A stretch of DNA of 64,000 bases. Source: a virus. Of this stretch, positions 45,830 to 54,476 are shown piece by piece. The position numbers were made by a program, and so were the translations under genes. Every line of letters begins with the position of its first letter. Within the stretch, counting starts at the first letter, position 1. The notes below the pieces were generated by a model. That model made no database searches, was not told the origin of the DNA, and worked only from the letters and a program-made list of their open reading frames with translations. Location of the stretch: positions 1 to 64,000 of IMG/VR virus record IMGVR_UViG_3300035126_000903; one strand, 5' to 3'.

Positions 45830-46266
45830 ATTTTTTCAATAGTTTTAACTCTATCCTCGTGTCTACCACCTTCAAACGGGGTAAATAAAAATGTATTTAC
45901 AGAATCAATAGCATCATCAATGGATATAAACCTTGCAGGTAAACAAATAATATTTGCATCATTGTGCAACCTCATAAGTTCTGCTATTTCTACATCCCAA
46001 CAAACACCTGCCCTCACACCTCTCGTTTTATTTGCTGTAATACACATCCCAACACCACTACCACATATAAGAATACCAACGCAATCTTCATTAATAACTA
46101 CTTTTTCTGCTACCAAATGAGCATATTCTGCATAGTTTGATTTTTCAGGCCCACTACCAAGATCTAGAACCAAATAATCGTTTTTATGTAGATATGAAAT
46201 AATTTCTTTTTTTAATTCATACCCAGCGTGGTCAGAAGCTATAAAAATTGTTTTATTGTTTTTCAT
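45826..46266 (-). CDS. rpiB: ribose-5-phosphate isomerase B
   Basis: 146 residues. SDHAGYELK near residue 11, CGSGVGMCITANK with the catalytic-site loop near residue 68, and HNDANIICLPAR. These are RpiB signatures; the enzyme interconverts ribose-5-P and ribulose-5-P. In a phage it would divert carbon to nucleotide synthesis. Genes before and after overlap by ATGA. Confidence 0.93.
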   Translation of the reverse strand: MKNNKTIFIASDHAGYELKKEIISYLHKNDYLVLDLGSGPEKSNYAEYAHLVAEKVVINEDCVGILICGSGVGMCITANKTRGVRAGVCWDVEIAELMRLHNDANIICLPARFISIDDAIDSVNTFLFTPFEGGRHEDRVKTIEKI

Positions 46267-46523
46267 CCGTTATATATAGTATGATTGCTATTTGTTAATT
46301 TAATAAAAACACCAGCTTTTCCAACCGATACCTCATATCCGCAAAACCTATTATCTAATTTAATACCATATTTTTTTAAATCAAAAATACATTTTTCGTT
46401 TTTTTCTCCATCAAATACAGCATAAAGGCAATTATCAGCATAGTCTACATTTACACTTCTAATTGAACTTATTCTCCAATACGGAACTATAACCAATTCT
46501 TCAGCAGGGATGTGTATCAGCAT
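46263..46523 (-). CDS. hypothetical protein
   Basis: 86 residues, beta-rich (IVPYWRISSIRSVNVDYADN), overlapping rpiB by 4 nt. Unrecognised. Confidence 0.65.
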   Translation of the reverse strand: MLIHIPAEELVIVPYWRISSIRSVNVDYADNCLYAVFDGEKNEKCIFDLKKYGIKLDNRFCGYEVSVGKAGVFIKLTNSNHTIYNG

Positions 46524-46843
46524 ACCTTATCAAAAAAACGTATAATTTCAACTAACGGCGTTCTACTATCAACACCATTTTCAGACCAAACCCACTCTTT
46601 ACCCTTACTGTCAATTATTTTTTTACGACCATCTATCCAATTTATCACATCAATTGGGTGGATGGTTTCTAATACAACATCATATTGGTCGATAATGTTA
46701 AATTCCATCGTAGTGGGGGGTTTTTCAATTCTTAAATTAGGCCCCTCATTGTTTATTAAATCTAATTTTTTCATAACAAATATATTTTTTTTAAATATGT
46801 TTTCTAAATCAACGCCATCGTATATAAATTCAATTTCTTTCAT
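46517..46843 (-). CDS. hypothetical protein
   Basis: 108 residues, MKEIEFIYDGVDLENIF..., with SKGKEWVWSENGVDSRTP. Overlaps its downstream neighbour. Unrecognised. Confidence 0.65.
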   Translation of the reverse strand: MKEIEFIYDGVDLENIFKKNIFVMKKLDLINNEGPNLRIEKPPTTMEFNIIDQYDVVLETIHPIDVINWIDGRKKIIDSKGKEWVWSENGVDSRTPLVEIIRFFDKVC

Positions 46844-46848
46844 TCAAA

Positions 46849-46968
46849 CTAATTTACATGTACTCTATCCTCTTCATCAAATAAATCTTTACCCCAATAA
46901 TCAATATCCCCTATCCAAACGATGGAAATGGGTATTGTTATTAGGAGTATAATTAAGAAAGTTATCAT
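46849..46968 (-). CDS. small membrane peptide
   Basis: 39 residues: one hydrophobic N-terminal helix (MITFLIILLITIPIS) and an acidic tail. Confidence 0.55.
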   Translation of the reverse strand: MITFLIILLITIPISIVWIGDIDYWGKDLFDEEDRVHVN

Positions 46969-47025
46969 AGGTAAAGTTATTTAATTGTTGGGTGTGATTG
47001 ATAGTTACTTAATTGTAGGTATTAT

Positions 47026-47226
47026 TTACAACGACTTACGTATATAAGCAGTGTGTTTTTTTACTATATTAGCTAATTCAACAACATCACCTGTTGGATT
47101 TTTGATAGCCATATCTGCTACTTTATCTAAAATATTAAGACTTCTACTAATTATATCTAAGTTACCTTCATTCATCACCCCAGAGATTTCTTCTCTAATA
47201 ATTTGCTGTAATTCTGATTTTTTCAT
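47026..47226 (-). CDS. leader-helix family protein 5
   Basis: 66 residues. MKKSELQQIIREEISGVM then NEG; the rest is helical and basic at the end. Diverged member of the MKVSQL family. Confidence 0.68.
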   Translation of the reverse strand: MKKSELQQIIREEISGVMNEGNLDIISRSLNILDKVADMAIKNPTGDVVELANIVKKHTAYIRKSL

Positions 47227-47253
47227 GTTTACCTTTTTTATTATAAATATTAA

Positions 47254-47490
47254 TCAATTCAAAATGCGTACATCAGATTCAGTTTCAATAACCACTCTTG
47301 CCCCACAAGAAATTAAAGGTTTTACATCATCCCCAGCACCACAGTAAGTTATTTTACTTGGTCCCAATATCTCCACTTCATTACAATAGGTGTTTTTTCT
47401 ACCCTGTTTAACTGTAATAACAGGTAAATCAGTTCCTTTAGTTTTGTTGGAACGAATGTGGTGTTGGTTGACGTGTATTTTAGTAATCAT
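47254..47490 (-). CDS. conserved phage protein of unknown function
   Basis: 78 residues. MITKIHVNQHHIRSN...LPVITVKQGRKNTYCNEVEI...SCGARVVIETES follows a pattern I recall from many phages; no function known. Confidence 0.75.
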   Translation of the reverse strand: MITKIHVNQHHIRSNKTKGTDLPVITVKQGRKNTYCNEVEILGPSKITYCGAGDDVKPLISCGARVVIETESDVRILN

Positions 47491-47495
47491 ATCTA

Positions 47496-48068
47496 TTAAT
47501 CCTTATCATAATACTCCCACACCTCTTCCAATTGTGATGGGTCAACAACAAATGATTCCCAATCATCTTTTCCTACCTCAACATCCTTAACATCAATGTA
47601 AAATGTTTTAGGAACAAAAGGAAATGATTTAACATACCCCTTCTTTCCAACCATTTTACTTCTATCGCCTGATTTGTAATCTTCTTCATTTAACCACGCC
47701 ATCCCACTCCAACAAATCCCATTTTGGTCTCTTTTAATAATTGCGTCTATGTAGTAGGGTTTTTCATCCTTTCCATCTTTAAATAAAGCAGAACATCTCC
47801 TGTTTTGATACCAAGATCTTCCATCCCCGAAATCATTAACATCACCCCATTCTTCATCTTTACCTGTAATAGGTAGTAAAGGTTCAAAGTTGGCAAGTTT
47901 GTTAAAGATTGAAGCAACATATGGAGCAGACATACCCGAGTGTCCTTGTTTAGAGAACACTTCAATAAGTTCCATTACAGCCTCTCCAATTAAACCTCCG
48001 TAATCGGAATCTTCATCAAAGTAACCGGCTGCCTGTAATTCTGTTTTTGCGTAATTTGTTAAACTCAT
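47496..48068 (-). CDS. hypothetical phage protein
   Basis: 190 residues. Helical first 70 residues (GHSGMSAPYVASIFNKL), then WGDVNDFGDGRSWYQNRRCSALF and a beta-rich end. Similar proteins occur in large phages; function unknown. Confidence 0.72.
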   Translation of the reverse strand: MSLTNYAKTELQAAGYFDEDSDYGGLIGEAVMELIEVFSKQGHSGMSAPYVASIFNKLANFEPLLPITGKDEEWGDVNDFGDGRSWYQNRRCSALFKDGKDEKPYYIDAIIKRDQNGICWSGMAWLNEEDYKSGDRSKMVGKKGYVKSFPFVPKTFYIDVKDVEVGKDDWESFVVDPSQLEEVWEYYDKD

Positions 48069-48087
48069 ATTTTTTTAATTTTAATTT

Positions 48088-48303
48088 TTAAATCAACCCG
48101 TGTGATTTTAATCTTTCCAACGCCCGGTTAAAATTCTCTTCGGCGGTTGATTCTATATCTTGATAGTCAGATGATGAATCTGCGTAAAGAATCGTCCACC
48201 CATTTTTTCCCGATTCGATTGTAATACCCATCCCGGTCTTGTCTTTTATCCTCTTGATGATTTCTACTTCATTTGAAGGCATCATTCCCATAAATCTTTT
48301 CAT
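48088..48303 (-). CDS. hypothetical protein
   Basis: 71 residues, MKRFMGMMPSNEVEIIKRIKD..., small alpha-beta. Unrecognised. Confidence 0.65.
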   Translation of the reverse strand: MKRFMGMMPSNEVEIIKRIKDKTGMGITIESGKNGWTILYADSSSDYQDIESTAEENFNRALERLKSHGLI

Positions 48304-48331
48304 ATTTTTTTAATTTTAATTTTTAAATATA

Positions 48332-48601
48332 TTACTCCCCTATCCAATGGTCATCTAGTTCATCTATGCCTGAGTCAACTTGACTTTTAAATTTTTCTAA
48401 TTCAAAGTTGTCAATTATATTGTTGTCTGTTTCAAGAGTTTCAAATCGTAGCTGACCTGACCCATCCCCATCAACAACGACCGGAATTGTGCGGGTCGCA
48501 CCGACATTTCCAAGATACTGTATCTTAGCAAAAAGATTTAGAATTTCACTAATTTCTGATTTTCCGCCAGAAATTTTAACATTGATGTAATATTTTTCCA
48601 T
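48332..48601 (-). CDS. hypothetical protein
   Basis: 89 residues; VPVVVDGDGSGQLRFE at mid-protein. Unrecognised; follows a common phage pattern. Confidence 0.65.
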   Translation of the reverse strand: MEKYYINVKISGGKSEISEILNLFAKIQYLGNVGATRTIPVVVDGDGSGQLRFETLETDNNIIDNFELEKFKSQVDSGIDELDDHWIGE

Positions 48602-48603
48602 TT

Positions 48604-49416
48604 TTAATTTGAAAGCGGTAATTTAATTGTTGGGTGTGATTGATAATTTTCTAATGTAAAATCATTAGGTGAATAATAAGGTAAGCAATCACCTTCTTTC
48701 CACTTTACTTCATCCTCAATTTTTAATGTAGGTAAATCAAATGGTTCTCTTGTCAATTGTTCTTTAATACCTTCAATTTGATTTAAGTAGATGTGTGTAT
48801 CTCCCAAATTTCCTATAAGTTCATCAGGCACCATATTAACCTCTTTTGCGATGATTTCTAATAGTAACCCGTAACTTGCGATGTTAAATGGTAATCCAAG
48901 TGGGGTATCTACTGAACGTTGATTCCACATTAAAGAGATTGCTCTGGTTGGGATGTTATACATTTCAAATTCAGGATTATAAACTCTACTATTAACACCC
49001 AATGTTTGACGTCGTCCACCTCCTGCTTTATTAAGTAATTCTATCCGTTCTCCTTTACTCAACTCTCTTGTATAAACTTGAAATCCATAATGACAAGGTG
49101 GAAGAACCATATTCGGTAAATCGTGTACTGCCCAAGCACTCACAACCATACGCCTAGAATCAGGGTTTTCTTTTAATAACCTAATCAACTCAGATATTTG
49201 GTCTACACCTTTTTTAAAGTTAATTATATCTTGACTTCCATCTCTTTCTAAACCAATATGTAATGAAAATTCACCTCCCCAATCTCTCCATTGCTTACCA
49301 TACACGGGCCCGAGTGACCCCCACTTCCTAGCAAACTTATCATCGGTTTTGATTTTGTTGATGAATTCTTCTTGTGTAAAAGGTCTTCCATCTGGATGTA
49401 AATGTTCTTTATTCAT
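48604..49416 (-). CDS. thyA: thymidylate synthase, C-terminal part
   Basis: 270 residues. LGPVYGKQWRDW, SRRMVVSAW, catalytic Cys in LPPCHYGFQ, RAISLMWNQRS (dUMP binding), LPFNIASY and GDTHIYLNQ are thymidylate synthase motifs. It lacks the N-terminal 100 residues, which are encoded at 50426. The break lies in the variable insert before the LGPVYG motif. Together the two parts would make dTMP from dUMP supplied by the dCMP deaminase. The start ATG overlaps the HNH stop (ATGAATAA). Confidence 0.9.
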   Translation of the reverse strand: MNKEHLHPDGRPFTQEEFINKIKTDDKFARKWGSLGPVYGKQWRDWGGEFSLHIGLERDGSQDIINFKKGVDQISELIRLLKENPDSRRMVVSAWAVHDLPNMVLPPCHYGFQVYTRELSKGERIELLNKAGGGRRQTLGVNSRVYNPEFEMYNIPTRAISLMWNQRSVDTPLGLPFNIASYGLLLEIIAKEVNMVPDELIGNLGDTHIYLNQIEGIKEQLTREPFDLPTLKIEDEVKWKEGDCLPYYSPNDFTLENYQSHPTIKLPLSN

Positions 49417-50380
49417 AACTTTTTATTTTGTTTTTTAATTGTTCTAAATCAATATGACATTTTTTACTTTTAACTCTATTATCATACCATTCTAACATTT
49501 GTAAATTACACTGATGACTGATAATTTCAGGTTCTACATTATTCAAAAACCCTTCAACAATTGAATATTTATGGTCTAGTTGAAATCCATTTTTACCATT
49601 TGTCACTCTTTCTAAATTATTAGGATTTATGATATTTTTGTATTTATTATAAGTTGATTCCGTTAATTTTTTTACCTTCTTTCTATAAATTTGGTAATCA
49701 GATAGAAATTCGTCTGGTATTACCCACCCTCTTTCTATTTTTGTTTTCATAACATTATCAATTCTCATTTCAGGGTTTATATTGGCACTATTATCAACAC
49801 CATATTTTTCTTTTAACACTTCTTTTATTTTTTCTTTAATTTCTTCTGACTTAAATGGATTATCTACACCATACTTTTTAATCCAAGTGTTTAATGCTTT
49901 TTGTTTTATTGCTTGATTGTGAAACGAATGTTCAACCCCATACCTTAAAATCATAGTAGATTTCATTTTATTTTTCAATTCAGAACTTTGTAGTGTGTAA
50001 CCACCATATTTGGTGTTAACCGTTTCAGTTCTTTTTTTATTTCTCACTATTTTTTCTACTTCGGATAAGTTATCGTATTTTTCTCTTAATTTATTTTTCG
50101 TTTGTTCAGAGTTGTTATTACATTTTGCTGAGCAAAACATTCGGGTTAAATCAATTATTGGTTTATTACAGTTTATACATACGTTGATTGATTTTTTTTC
50201 TTTTAGTACGTACCTAACCCTATCTACCAATTTTGGATTATGCAAATCCAAAAATTTAGTGTTATCAATTATTTCTTGTTCCAGCGAATCATCAATTACT
50301 CTCAACTTTTGAGATAATATTTTATATTCGTTATTTCTCAATATACAAAGTGTTGACTGAATTTTACTTTTTATACACAT
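49409..50380 (-). CDS. HNH homing endonuclease splitting thyA
   Basis: 323 residues from MCIKSKIQSTLCIL at 50380. Zinc finger CINCNKP...CSAKCNNN near residue 75-95. Several KYGVDNPFKSEEI-type DNA-binding repeats in the middle. HNH core FQLDHKYSI...CNLQMLEWYDNR near the C-terminus. It lies exactly between two parts of thymidylate synthase. Confidence 0.9.
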   Translation of the reverse strand: MCIKSKIQSTLCILRNNEYKILSQKLRVIDDSLEQEIIDNTKFLDLHNPKLVDRVRYVLKEKKSINVCINCNKPIIDLTRMFCSAKCNNNSEQTKNKLREKYDNLSEVEKIVRNKKRTETVNTKYGGYTLQSSELKNKMKSTMILRYGVEHSFHNQAIKQKALNTWIKKYGVDNPFKSEEIKEKIKEVLKEKYGVDNSANINPEMRIDNVMKTKIERGWVIPDEFLSDYQIYRKKVKKLTESTYNKYKNIINPNNLERVTNGKNGFQLDHKYSIVEGFLNNVEPEIISHQCNLQMLEWYDNRVKSKKCHIDLEQLKNKIKSYE

Positions 50381-50425
50381 TTTGGTTTCTTTTATAATAA
50401 ATATATGAGAAACCAAAAAAAGTCA

Positions 50426-50743
50426 TTATTCTTCATTATTTTTTTCCAACCTTTCACACTCTTTCAAATAAGAACGGTAAGCGTCTCCTACCCAAATGTT
50501 ACAATCGTTGTCTAAGAGATACTTTATTGATGTATCACCCCGTAAGAACCAAAGTAACTCTACCACAATTCCTTTGAAATACATCTTCTTTGTAGTTAAT
50601 AGTGGGAAACCATCTTTCATAGAATGACGGATTTGTCTACCGAATACTGATAGAGTCCCCGTACCTGTCCTGTCTTTCTTTTCAACTCCATTACCAAGAA
50701 TGTATTCTAGGAGCATTTGATATTCTTTATCTAATTTATTCAT
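50426..50743 (-). CDS. thyA: thymidylate synthase, N-terminal part
   Basis: 105 residues. [18 protein letters not shown] contains the dUMP-phosphate-binding Arg, and FPLLTTKK and [11 protein letters not shown] are typical. Ends LEKNNEE, stop, in the variable insert. No remnant of an intron start was seen, so it looks like a split protein rather than a spliced one. Confidence 0.9.
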   Translation of the reverse strand: MNKLDKEYQMLLEYILGNGVEKKDRTGTGTLSVFGRQIRHSMKDGFPLLTTKKMYFKGIVVELLWFLRGDTSIKYLLDNDCNIWVGDAYRSYLKECERLEKNNEE

Positions 50744-51023
50744 AACTTTCTATTATTTTATAACTATCAAATTTTAACCATACCTCATCTTCATTTAGGT
50801 TTAGTGTTGGGGAACAATTATTTAAAATACCAGACTCGCAAATTCTTTTATATTCAACATCTTTCACATAATCTGATTTAGGTATTTGTCCATATCCAAG
50901 ATTACATTTTTTTTGCCATTTATAAAAAAAAATCACATCTTGTTCTTCAGATAGAGGTATAATAAATTTTCTTTCATCATTATATCTACCCTCAAACCAT
51001 TTTTCATTAATTTTAACTTTCAT
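50736..51023 (-). CDS. hypothetical protein, ESYE-tail family
   Basis: 95 residues, [19 protein letters not shown]..., overlapping thyA N-part by ATGA-type overlap. Ends KIIESYE like its paralogues upstream. Confidence 0.65.
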   Translation of the reverse strand: MKVKINEKWFEGRYNDERKFIIPLSEEQDVIFFYKWQKKCNLGYGQIPKSDYVKDVEYKRICESGILNNCSPTLNLNEDEVWLKFDSYKIIESYE

Positions 51024-51417
51024 AACTTTCTATTGTTTTATCGTTGTATGTTACTGTGATTAGTTTGGTTGGTACATTGTGTTTGTCGCACATATAATTA
51101 GCAAAATCAAATTCTTCCATATTAGGTGTTAGGTCAGCTATCTTCCATCTTTCCATCATATCTAACTCTCGTTCTTCAATCTTTAATCCCCACCTTTCAG
51201 AGAATTCTGTATCGGTTTTACATTTGTTGATGAATTCTTCTTTTGTTAGATGTCTAGTTGGGTGCGGGGATACGATAGAACGACCAATACGAATACACCA
51301 ACCTTTGTATAAATTTTGATAAAGTATGTTTGTATGATGGTCTTGTATTGTTGCTAATGGATAATTTGTGTATGTCTCATAAACCTCATCCAATAATTCT
51401 TGTTGTTCTTCATTCAT
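51013..51417 (-). CDS. EEFINKCKTD-motif paralogue 1
   Basis: 134 residues. MNEEQQELLDEVYETY helix, then TKEEFINKCKTDTEFSERWGL, then [17 protein letters not shown]. The middle motif resembles TQEEFINKIKTDDKFARKWG in the thymidylate synthase insert. Function unknown. Confidence 0.72.
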   Translation of the reverse strand: MNEEQQELLDEVYETYTNYPLATIQDHHTNILYQNLYKGWCIRIGRSIVSPHPTRHLTKEEFINKCKTDTEFSERWGLKIEERELDMMERWKIADLTPNMEEFDFANYMCDKHNVPTKLITVTYNDKTIESYES

Positions 51418-51607
51418 AACTTTCTAATTTAATCATTGCAAAATATTCAAATTCGGGTATAGTGAATTCTTCTGTCCTACCAGGCGTAGAATTTAAGTAC
51501 TCAACAATCACCTTATCTTTTGTTACATCTTTAACAATCATTGATACAGGTGCCAATGACCCTAAGTCTAAATTGAATTTTTTGCCAATTAATTGTTCTT
51601 TATTCAT
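51410..51607 (-). CDS. hypothetical protein, ESYE-tail family
   Basis: 65 residues, small beta-barrel-like (SMIVKDVTKDKVIVEYLN); ends MIKLESYE. Confidence 0.65.
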   Translation of the reverse strand: MNKEQLIGKKFNLDLGSLAPVSMIVKDVTKDKVIVEYLNSTPGRTEEFTIPEFEYFAMIKLESYE

Positions 51608-51956
51608 AACTTTCTACTATTTTATCGTTGTATGTTATTGTGATTAGTTTACGTGGCACTCCTCTTTTATCTAAAGTTTCATGATGATCAGGGTATTCAC
51701 CAAATAAATCATCAAAATGTATATCGTATTTTTTTCTTTCTCTAACAGTTGTCAAATCTCGTTCTTCAATCTTTAATCCCCACCTTTCAGAGAATTCTGT
51801 ATCGGTTTTACACTTGTTGATGAATTCTTCTTTTGTTAGTAATTGTCCTTTACTATTAATATAGTCTTTCGGTGGGTTAGATTTTTTCATCGGGAAATTA
51901 TTCTTGAAATTCTTATAAGCATCATCAATAATCCGATTGTATCTTTCGTTATTCAT
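51600..51956 (-). CDS. EEFINKCKTD-motif paralogue 2
   Basis: 118 residues with the same TKEEFINKCKTDTEFSERWGLKI motif and IVESYE end; the flanks differ. Confidence 0.72.
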   Translation of the reverse strand: MNNERYNRIIDDAYKNFKNNFPMKKSNPPKDYINSKGQLLTKEEFINKCKTDTEFSERWGLKIEERDLTTVRERKKYDIHFDDLFGEYPDHHETLDKRGVPRKLITITYNDKIVESYE

Positions 51957-52299
51957 AACTTTCTATTGTTTTATCGTTGTATGTTATTGTGATTAGTTTA
52001 CGTGGATATAATGCTGTACTTCCTTTCAACATTGGATTATTTTGATCTACTTGTTCCAAAATTGTTTGTTCTTCAATCTTTAATCCCCACTTTTGGGAGA
52101 ACTCACTATCGGTTTTACATTTATTGATGAATTCTTTTGGTGCGTATTGTCTATATACTTTCTTTATTTCACCTGTACCTAAACACATTCCATCTAATTC
52201 CTCTAGTGATACTAAATCATCTGTACGGAACATAGTTTGAGATTGATATTTTTTATACACCTCATCCAATAATTCTTGTTGTTCTTTATTCACCCTCAT
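51949..52299 (-). CDS. EEFINKCKTD-motif paralogue 3
   Basis: 116 residues with KEFINKCKTDSEFSQKWGL and KTIESYE end. Overlaps the upstream gene by a few bases. Confidence 0.72.
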   Translation of the reverse strand: MRVNKEQQELLDEVYKKYQSQTMFRTDDLVSLEELDGMCLGTGEIKKVYRQYAPKEFINKCKTDSEFSQKWGLKIEEQTILEQVDQNNPMLKGSTALYPRKLITITYNDKTIESYE

Positions 52300-52528
52300 T
52301 GTCTCTTAAATTTTTAAGTTCTTCAATCACATTATTATTCATATCAGTAACAAAATCTCTTTCTAACATGTTCCTCAATGCTTGTTCGGCGTCTAAACCA
52401 TATTCATTTGTTGCTAATTCAATACACTCATCATCTGATTTGTTATGCCAAAATGATAGATGTTCGAAAAATGCTTTAGCATCAATAATAATTGTTTTTC
52501 CTCCTTCGTTATTCATCGCGGTGTTCAT
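52286..52528 (-). CDS. hypothetical protein
   Basis: 80 residues; start ATG overlaps the upstream stop (ATGA). KTIIIDAKAFFEHLSFWHNK then helical. Unrecognised. Confidence 0.65.
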   Translation of the reverse strand: MNTAMNNEGGKTIIIDAKAFFEHLSFWHNKSDDECIELATNEYGLDAEQALRNMLERDFVTDMNNNVIEELKNLRDNEGE

Positions 52529-52692
52529 TTTCGTGGTTCATTTTCATAGAATTCTTTGATGAAACTAACCACTTCATCGGGGACTGGTATCATACCACCG
52601 TAACTTGTCTCATGTTCCATTAGACCTCTGACCAATAAATCTGCTATCCAACCTGAATATTCAGGTGATATGTTCAATTCTAACTTATTCAT
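52525..52692 (-). CDS. small hypothetical protein
   Basis: 55 residues, MNKLELNISPEYSGWIADL... Coupled by ATGA overlaps on both sides. Confidence 0.62.
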   Translation of the reverse strand: MNKLELNISPEYSGWIADLLVRGLMEHETSYGGMIPVPDEVVSFIKEFYENEPRK

Positions 52693-52805
52693 AACTTTTT
52701 ATTTTTTAATAAATTTGACCATATTTTTATTACCATATCTCTTCTTGGGGATTGTTTTAACATTTTCCATCTGTTAATCCAATGTTCTATTTCTTCTTTA
52801 TTCAT
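52689..52805 (-). CDS. small basic helical protein
   Basis: 38 residues, MNKEEIEHWINRWKML...LLKNKKL. Overlaps the methylglyoxal synthase stop by 4 nt, using the same TTATGAATAA junction. Confidence 0.6.
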   Translation of the reverse strand: MNKEEIEHWINRWKMLKQSPRRDMVIKIWSNLLKNKKL

Positions 52806-53176
52806 AACTTTTTATTTTTAAATCCTTCAATTAACAGGGAAGCTGTTGCGTAATTTGTGGCAAGAGGTATGTTGTAAACATTACAAACCCTCAGTAACAT
52901 ATTCACATCTACAATGTGTGGATGAACAGCAAGTGGGTCTATAAAGAAAACAACACCATCTATCTCACCTTCTGCTATCATACTTGCTATTTGAGCATCA
53001 CCACCCAAAGGACCTGATTTCTTTTTAATGACTTGAATACCGGCGTGCTCTATGTGGGTGCCGGTAGTTCCGGTGGCAATGATTTGGTTATTTTTGAAAA
53101 AGTCTAACCTCTTCATAATAAAAGCAACCATGTCTGCTTTCTTACCATCGTGTGCTATAACTGCTATCTTCAACAT
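52802..53176 (-). CDS. mgsA: methylglyoxal synthase
   Basis: 124 residues. AHDGKK near residue 8, TGTTG near 37, SGPLGGDAQI near 54 with the catalytic Asp, FIDPLAVHPH and IPLATNYATA match methylglyoxal synthase throughout. The enzyme turns dihydroxyacetone phosphate into methylglyoxal, releasing phosphate. In a phage it may free phosphate for nucleotide synthesis or weaken host metabolism. Own promoter at 53180. Confidence 0.93.
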   Translation of the reverse strand: MLKIAVIAHDGKKADMVAFIMKRLDFFKNNQIIATGTTGTHIEHAGIQVIKKKSGPLGGDAQIASMIAEGEIDGVVFFIDPLAVHPHIVDVNMLLRVCNVYNIPLATNYATASLLIEGFKNKKL

Positions 53177-53179
53177 ATG

Positions 53180-53210
53180 TAAATATACGAAATTTATTTC
53201 ATATTTACAA
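53180..53210 (-). promoter_or_regulatory. promoter, Bacteroidota type
   Basis: TTG, 20 nt, TATATTTAC on the minus strand, just before mgsA. Confidence 0.65.
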
Positions 53211-53370
53211 TATTTTCTATCATTTTTTTTAAATTTTTACTTTGAATTTTTACTTTTATTACCCCGTCCCCCTCTACACTAACCCCGTCTGATATAATAC
53301 TTTTTAATAAAGATAATTCAGTTTCGCTTATTTTATTTTCCACAGGTACTAATTCTATGTTTATTTCCAT
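53194..53370 (-). CDS. small hypothetical protein
   Basis: 58 residues from MEINIELVPVENKISE at 53370, beta then helix. Overlaps the mgsA promoter. Unrecognised. Confidence 0.6.
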   Translation of the reverse strand: MEINIELVPVENKISETELSLLKSIISDGVSVEGDGVIKVKIQSKNLKKMIENIVNMK

Positions 53371-53425
53371 AACCTTTTCCTTTTGATAAAAATAATATTT
53401 GGAGGTATTAAACCTTATAATTTTA

Positions 53426-53491
53426 TCATAATTTAACAAATTCCTCACAGATTGAATCAATTTTACGAGGTTCATAACTACAGTACTCCAT
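53426..53491 (-). CDS. very small ORF
   Basis: 21 residues, MEYCSYEPRKIDSICEEF... Could be real given the dense packing, but support is weak. Confidence 0.3.
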   Translation of the reverse strand: MEYCSYEPRKIDSICEEFVKL

Positions 53492-53492
53492 A

Positions 53493-53684
53493 CTATACAA
53501 CCTCAATCTCACCAACTCTATATTTTCTACCAGTTGTATCTGCTTCAGCAGCCCGTCTTGCAAAATCCTCTGCTTCTTCCAATGTATCAAAATCATCCAC
53601 CAAATCATTTTCATCTAATTTGGATACCCACATTTTTGGACTTTCCAATAATAATTGCTTATAAACTCTGTATTTAATTGCCAT
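53493..53684 (-). CDS. hypothetical protein, DFDTLEEA family
   Basis: 63 residues. DDFDTLEEAEDFARRAAEAD is the same unit as in the gene at 19377. Confidence 0.65.
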   Translation of the reverse strand: MAIKYRVYKQLLLESPKMWVSKLDENDLVDDFDTLEEAEDFARRAAEADTTGRKYRVGEIEVV

Positions 53685-53693
53685 AATATTTCC

Positions 53694-54446
53694 TTATTTT
53701 ATTTGCCCTGCTTTTTTCAGCATTCTTGCAGTTTCAATCCATTTTTTACCTATTGGGTTATATATAGGCCTTCTAATAAATTCATTTACAGCTTTTTGAA
53801 CTGCGTTTGGTGGTGGACCATATGTGGTATTATCAATAATTCTATAATCCTTTGCACCAAAAAGAGTTTGAAACTTACCCATATTCTCTTGGCAATCTTT
53901 CCAAATAGAAGTAACCAAATTTTCAGGTAATGTTCTATCTCTCCCAGCATTTCTTTCCTTTGCTACTTCTAACGATGTATTAACAAAAACCATCATACAA
54001 TCATACCCTAATGATTCAGCATGTTGTTTTTGCTTTTTTATTTTAGCAAAATCATCCCCCGTACCATCTATTATCATACCCAATCTACCCTCTTCATAAA
54101 ATGCCCTTTGGGCTTGTGTTATTTTCTTTGCCCTATCTCTAATTCCACCAGGAACAGCAGTTATTGTAGCCCATAATTCGGGTTCTTCTCTTTCAATTCT
54201 ACCCAAATCTTTTGGGTTTATACCATTCTTTTTTAATTGAGATTCAAAAGCAGTATCAGAATTAATTACTTTTAAACCTGATTGAGCAAAGGATGCTTTA
54301 TATTTTCTATCTATACCAAATATTTCTTCGGATGTAAAAGATTTTCCTGAACCAGGCCCACCTGCCATGAATACGCATTTTAATATTCCTGGATCATCAA
54401 CTCCCTCTGTAAGGATAATTCTTTTTAGTATTTCTCTCAATTTCAT
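53694..54446 (-). CDS. P-loop kinase, zeta-toxin/polynucleotide-kinase-like
   Basis: 250 residues. Begins MKLREILKRIILTEG, the leader-helix type with LTE, then Walker A GGPGSGKSFT near residue 31. MIIDGTGDD is the likely Walker B, and RNAGRDRTLP a lid. Similar kinases occur in T4-like and large phages; substrate unknown (nucleotide-sugar for zeta toxins, polynucleotide for Pnk). Confidence 0.8.
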   Translation of the reverse strand: MKLREILKRIILTEGVDDPGILKCVFMAGGPGSGKSFTSEEIFGIDRKYKASFAQSGLKVINSDTAFESQLKKNGINPKDLGRIEREEPELWATITAVPGGIRDRAKKITQAQRAFYEEGRLGMIIDGTGDDFAKIKKQKQHAESLGYDCMMVFVNTSLEVAKERNAGRDRTLPENLVTSIWKDCQENMGKFQTLFGAKDYRIIDNTTYGPPPNAVQKAVNEFIRRPIYNPIGKKWIETARMLKKAGQIK

Positions 54447-54476
54447 AGTAAAACTCCCATAATAAATAGTTATTTT

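Noticed and set aside
48604-50743. Group I intron in thyA
   Set aside because: No intron-like conserved core was seen, and the fragments have their own stop and start codons overlapping the HNH gene.
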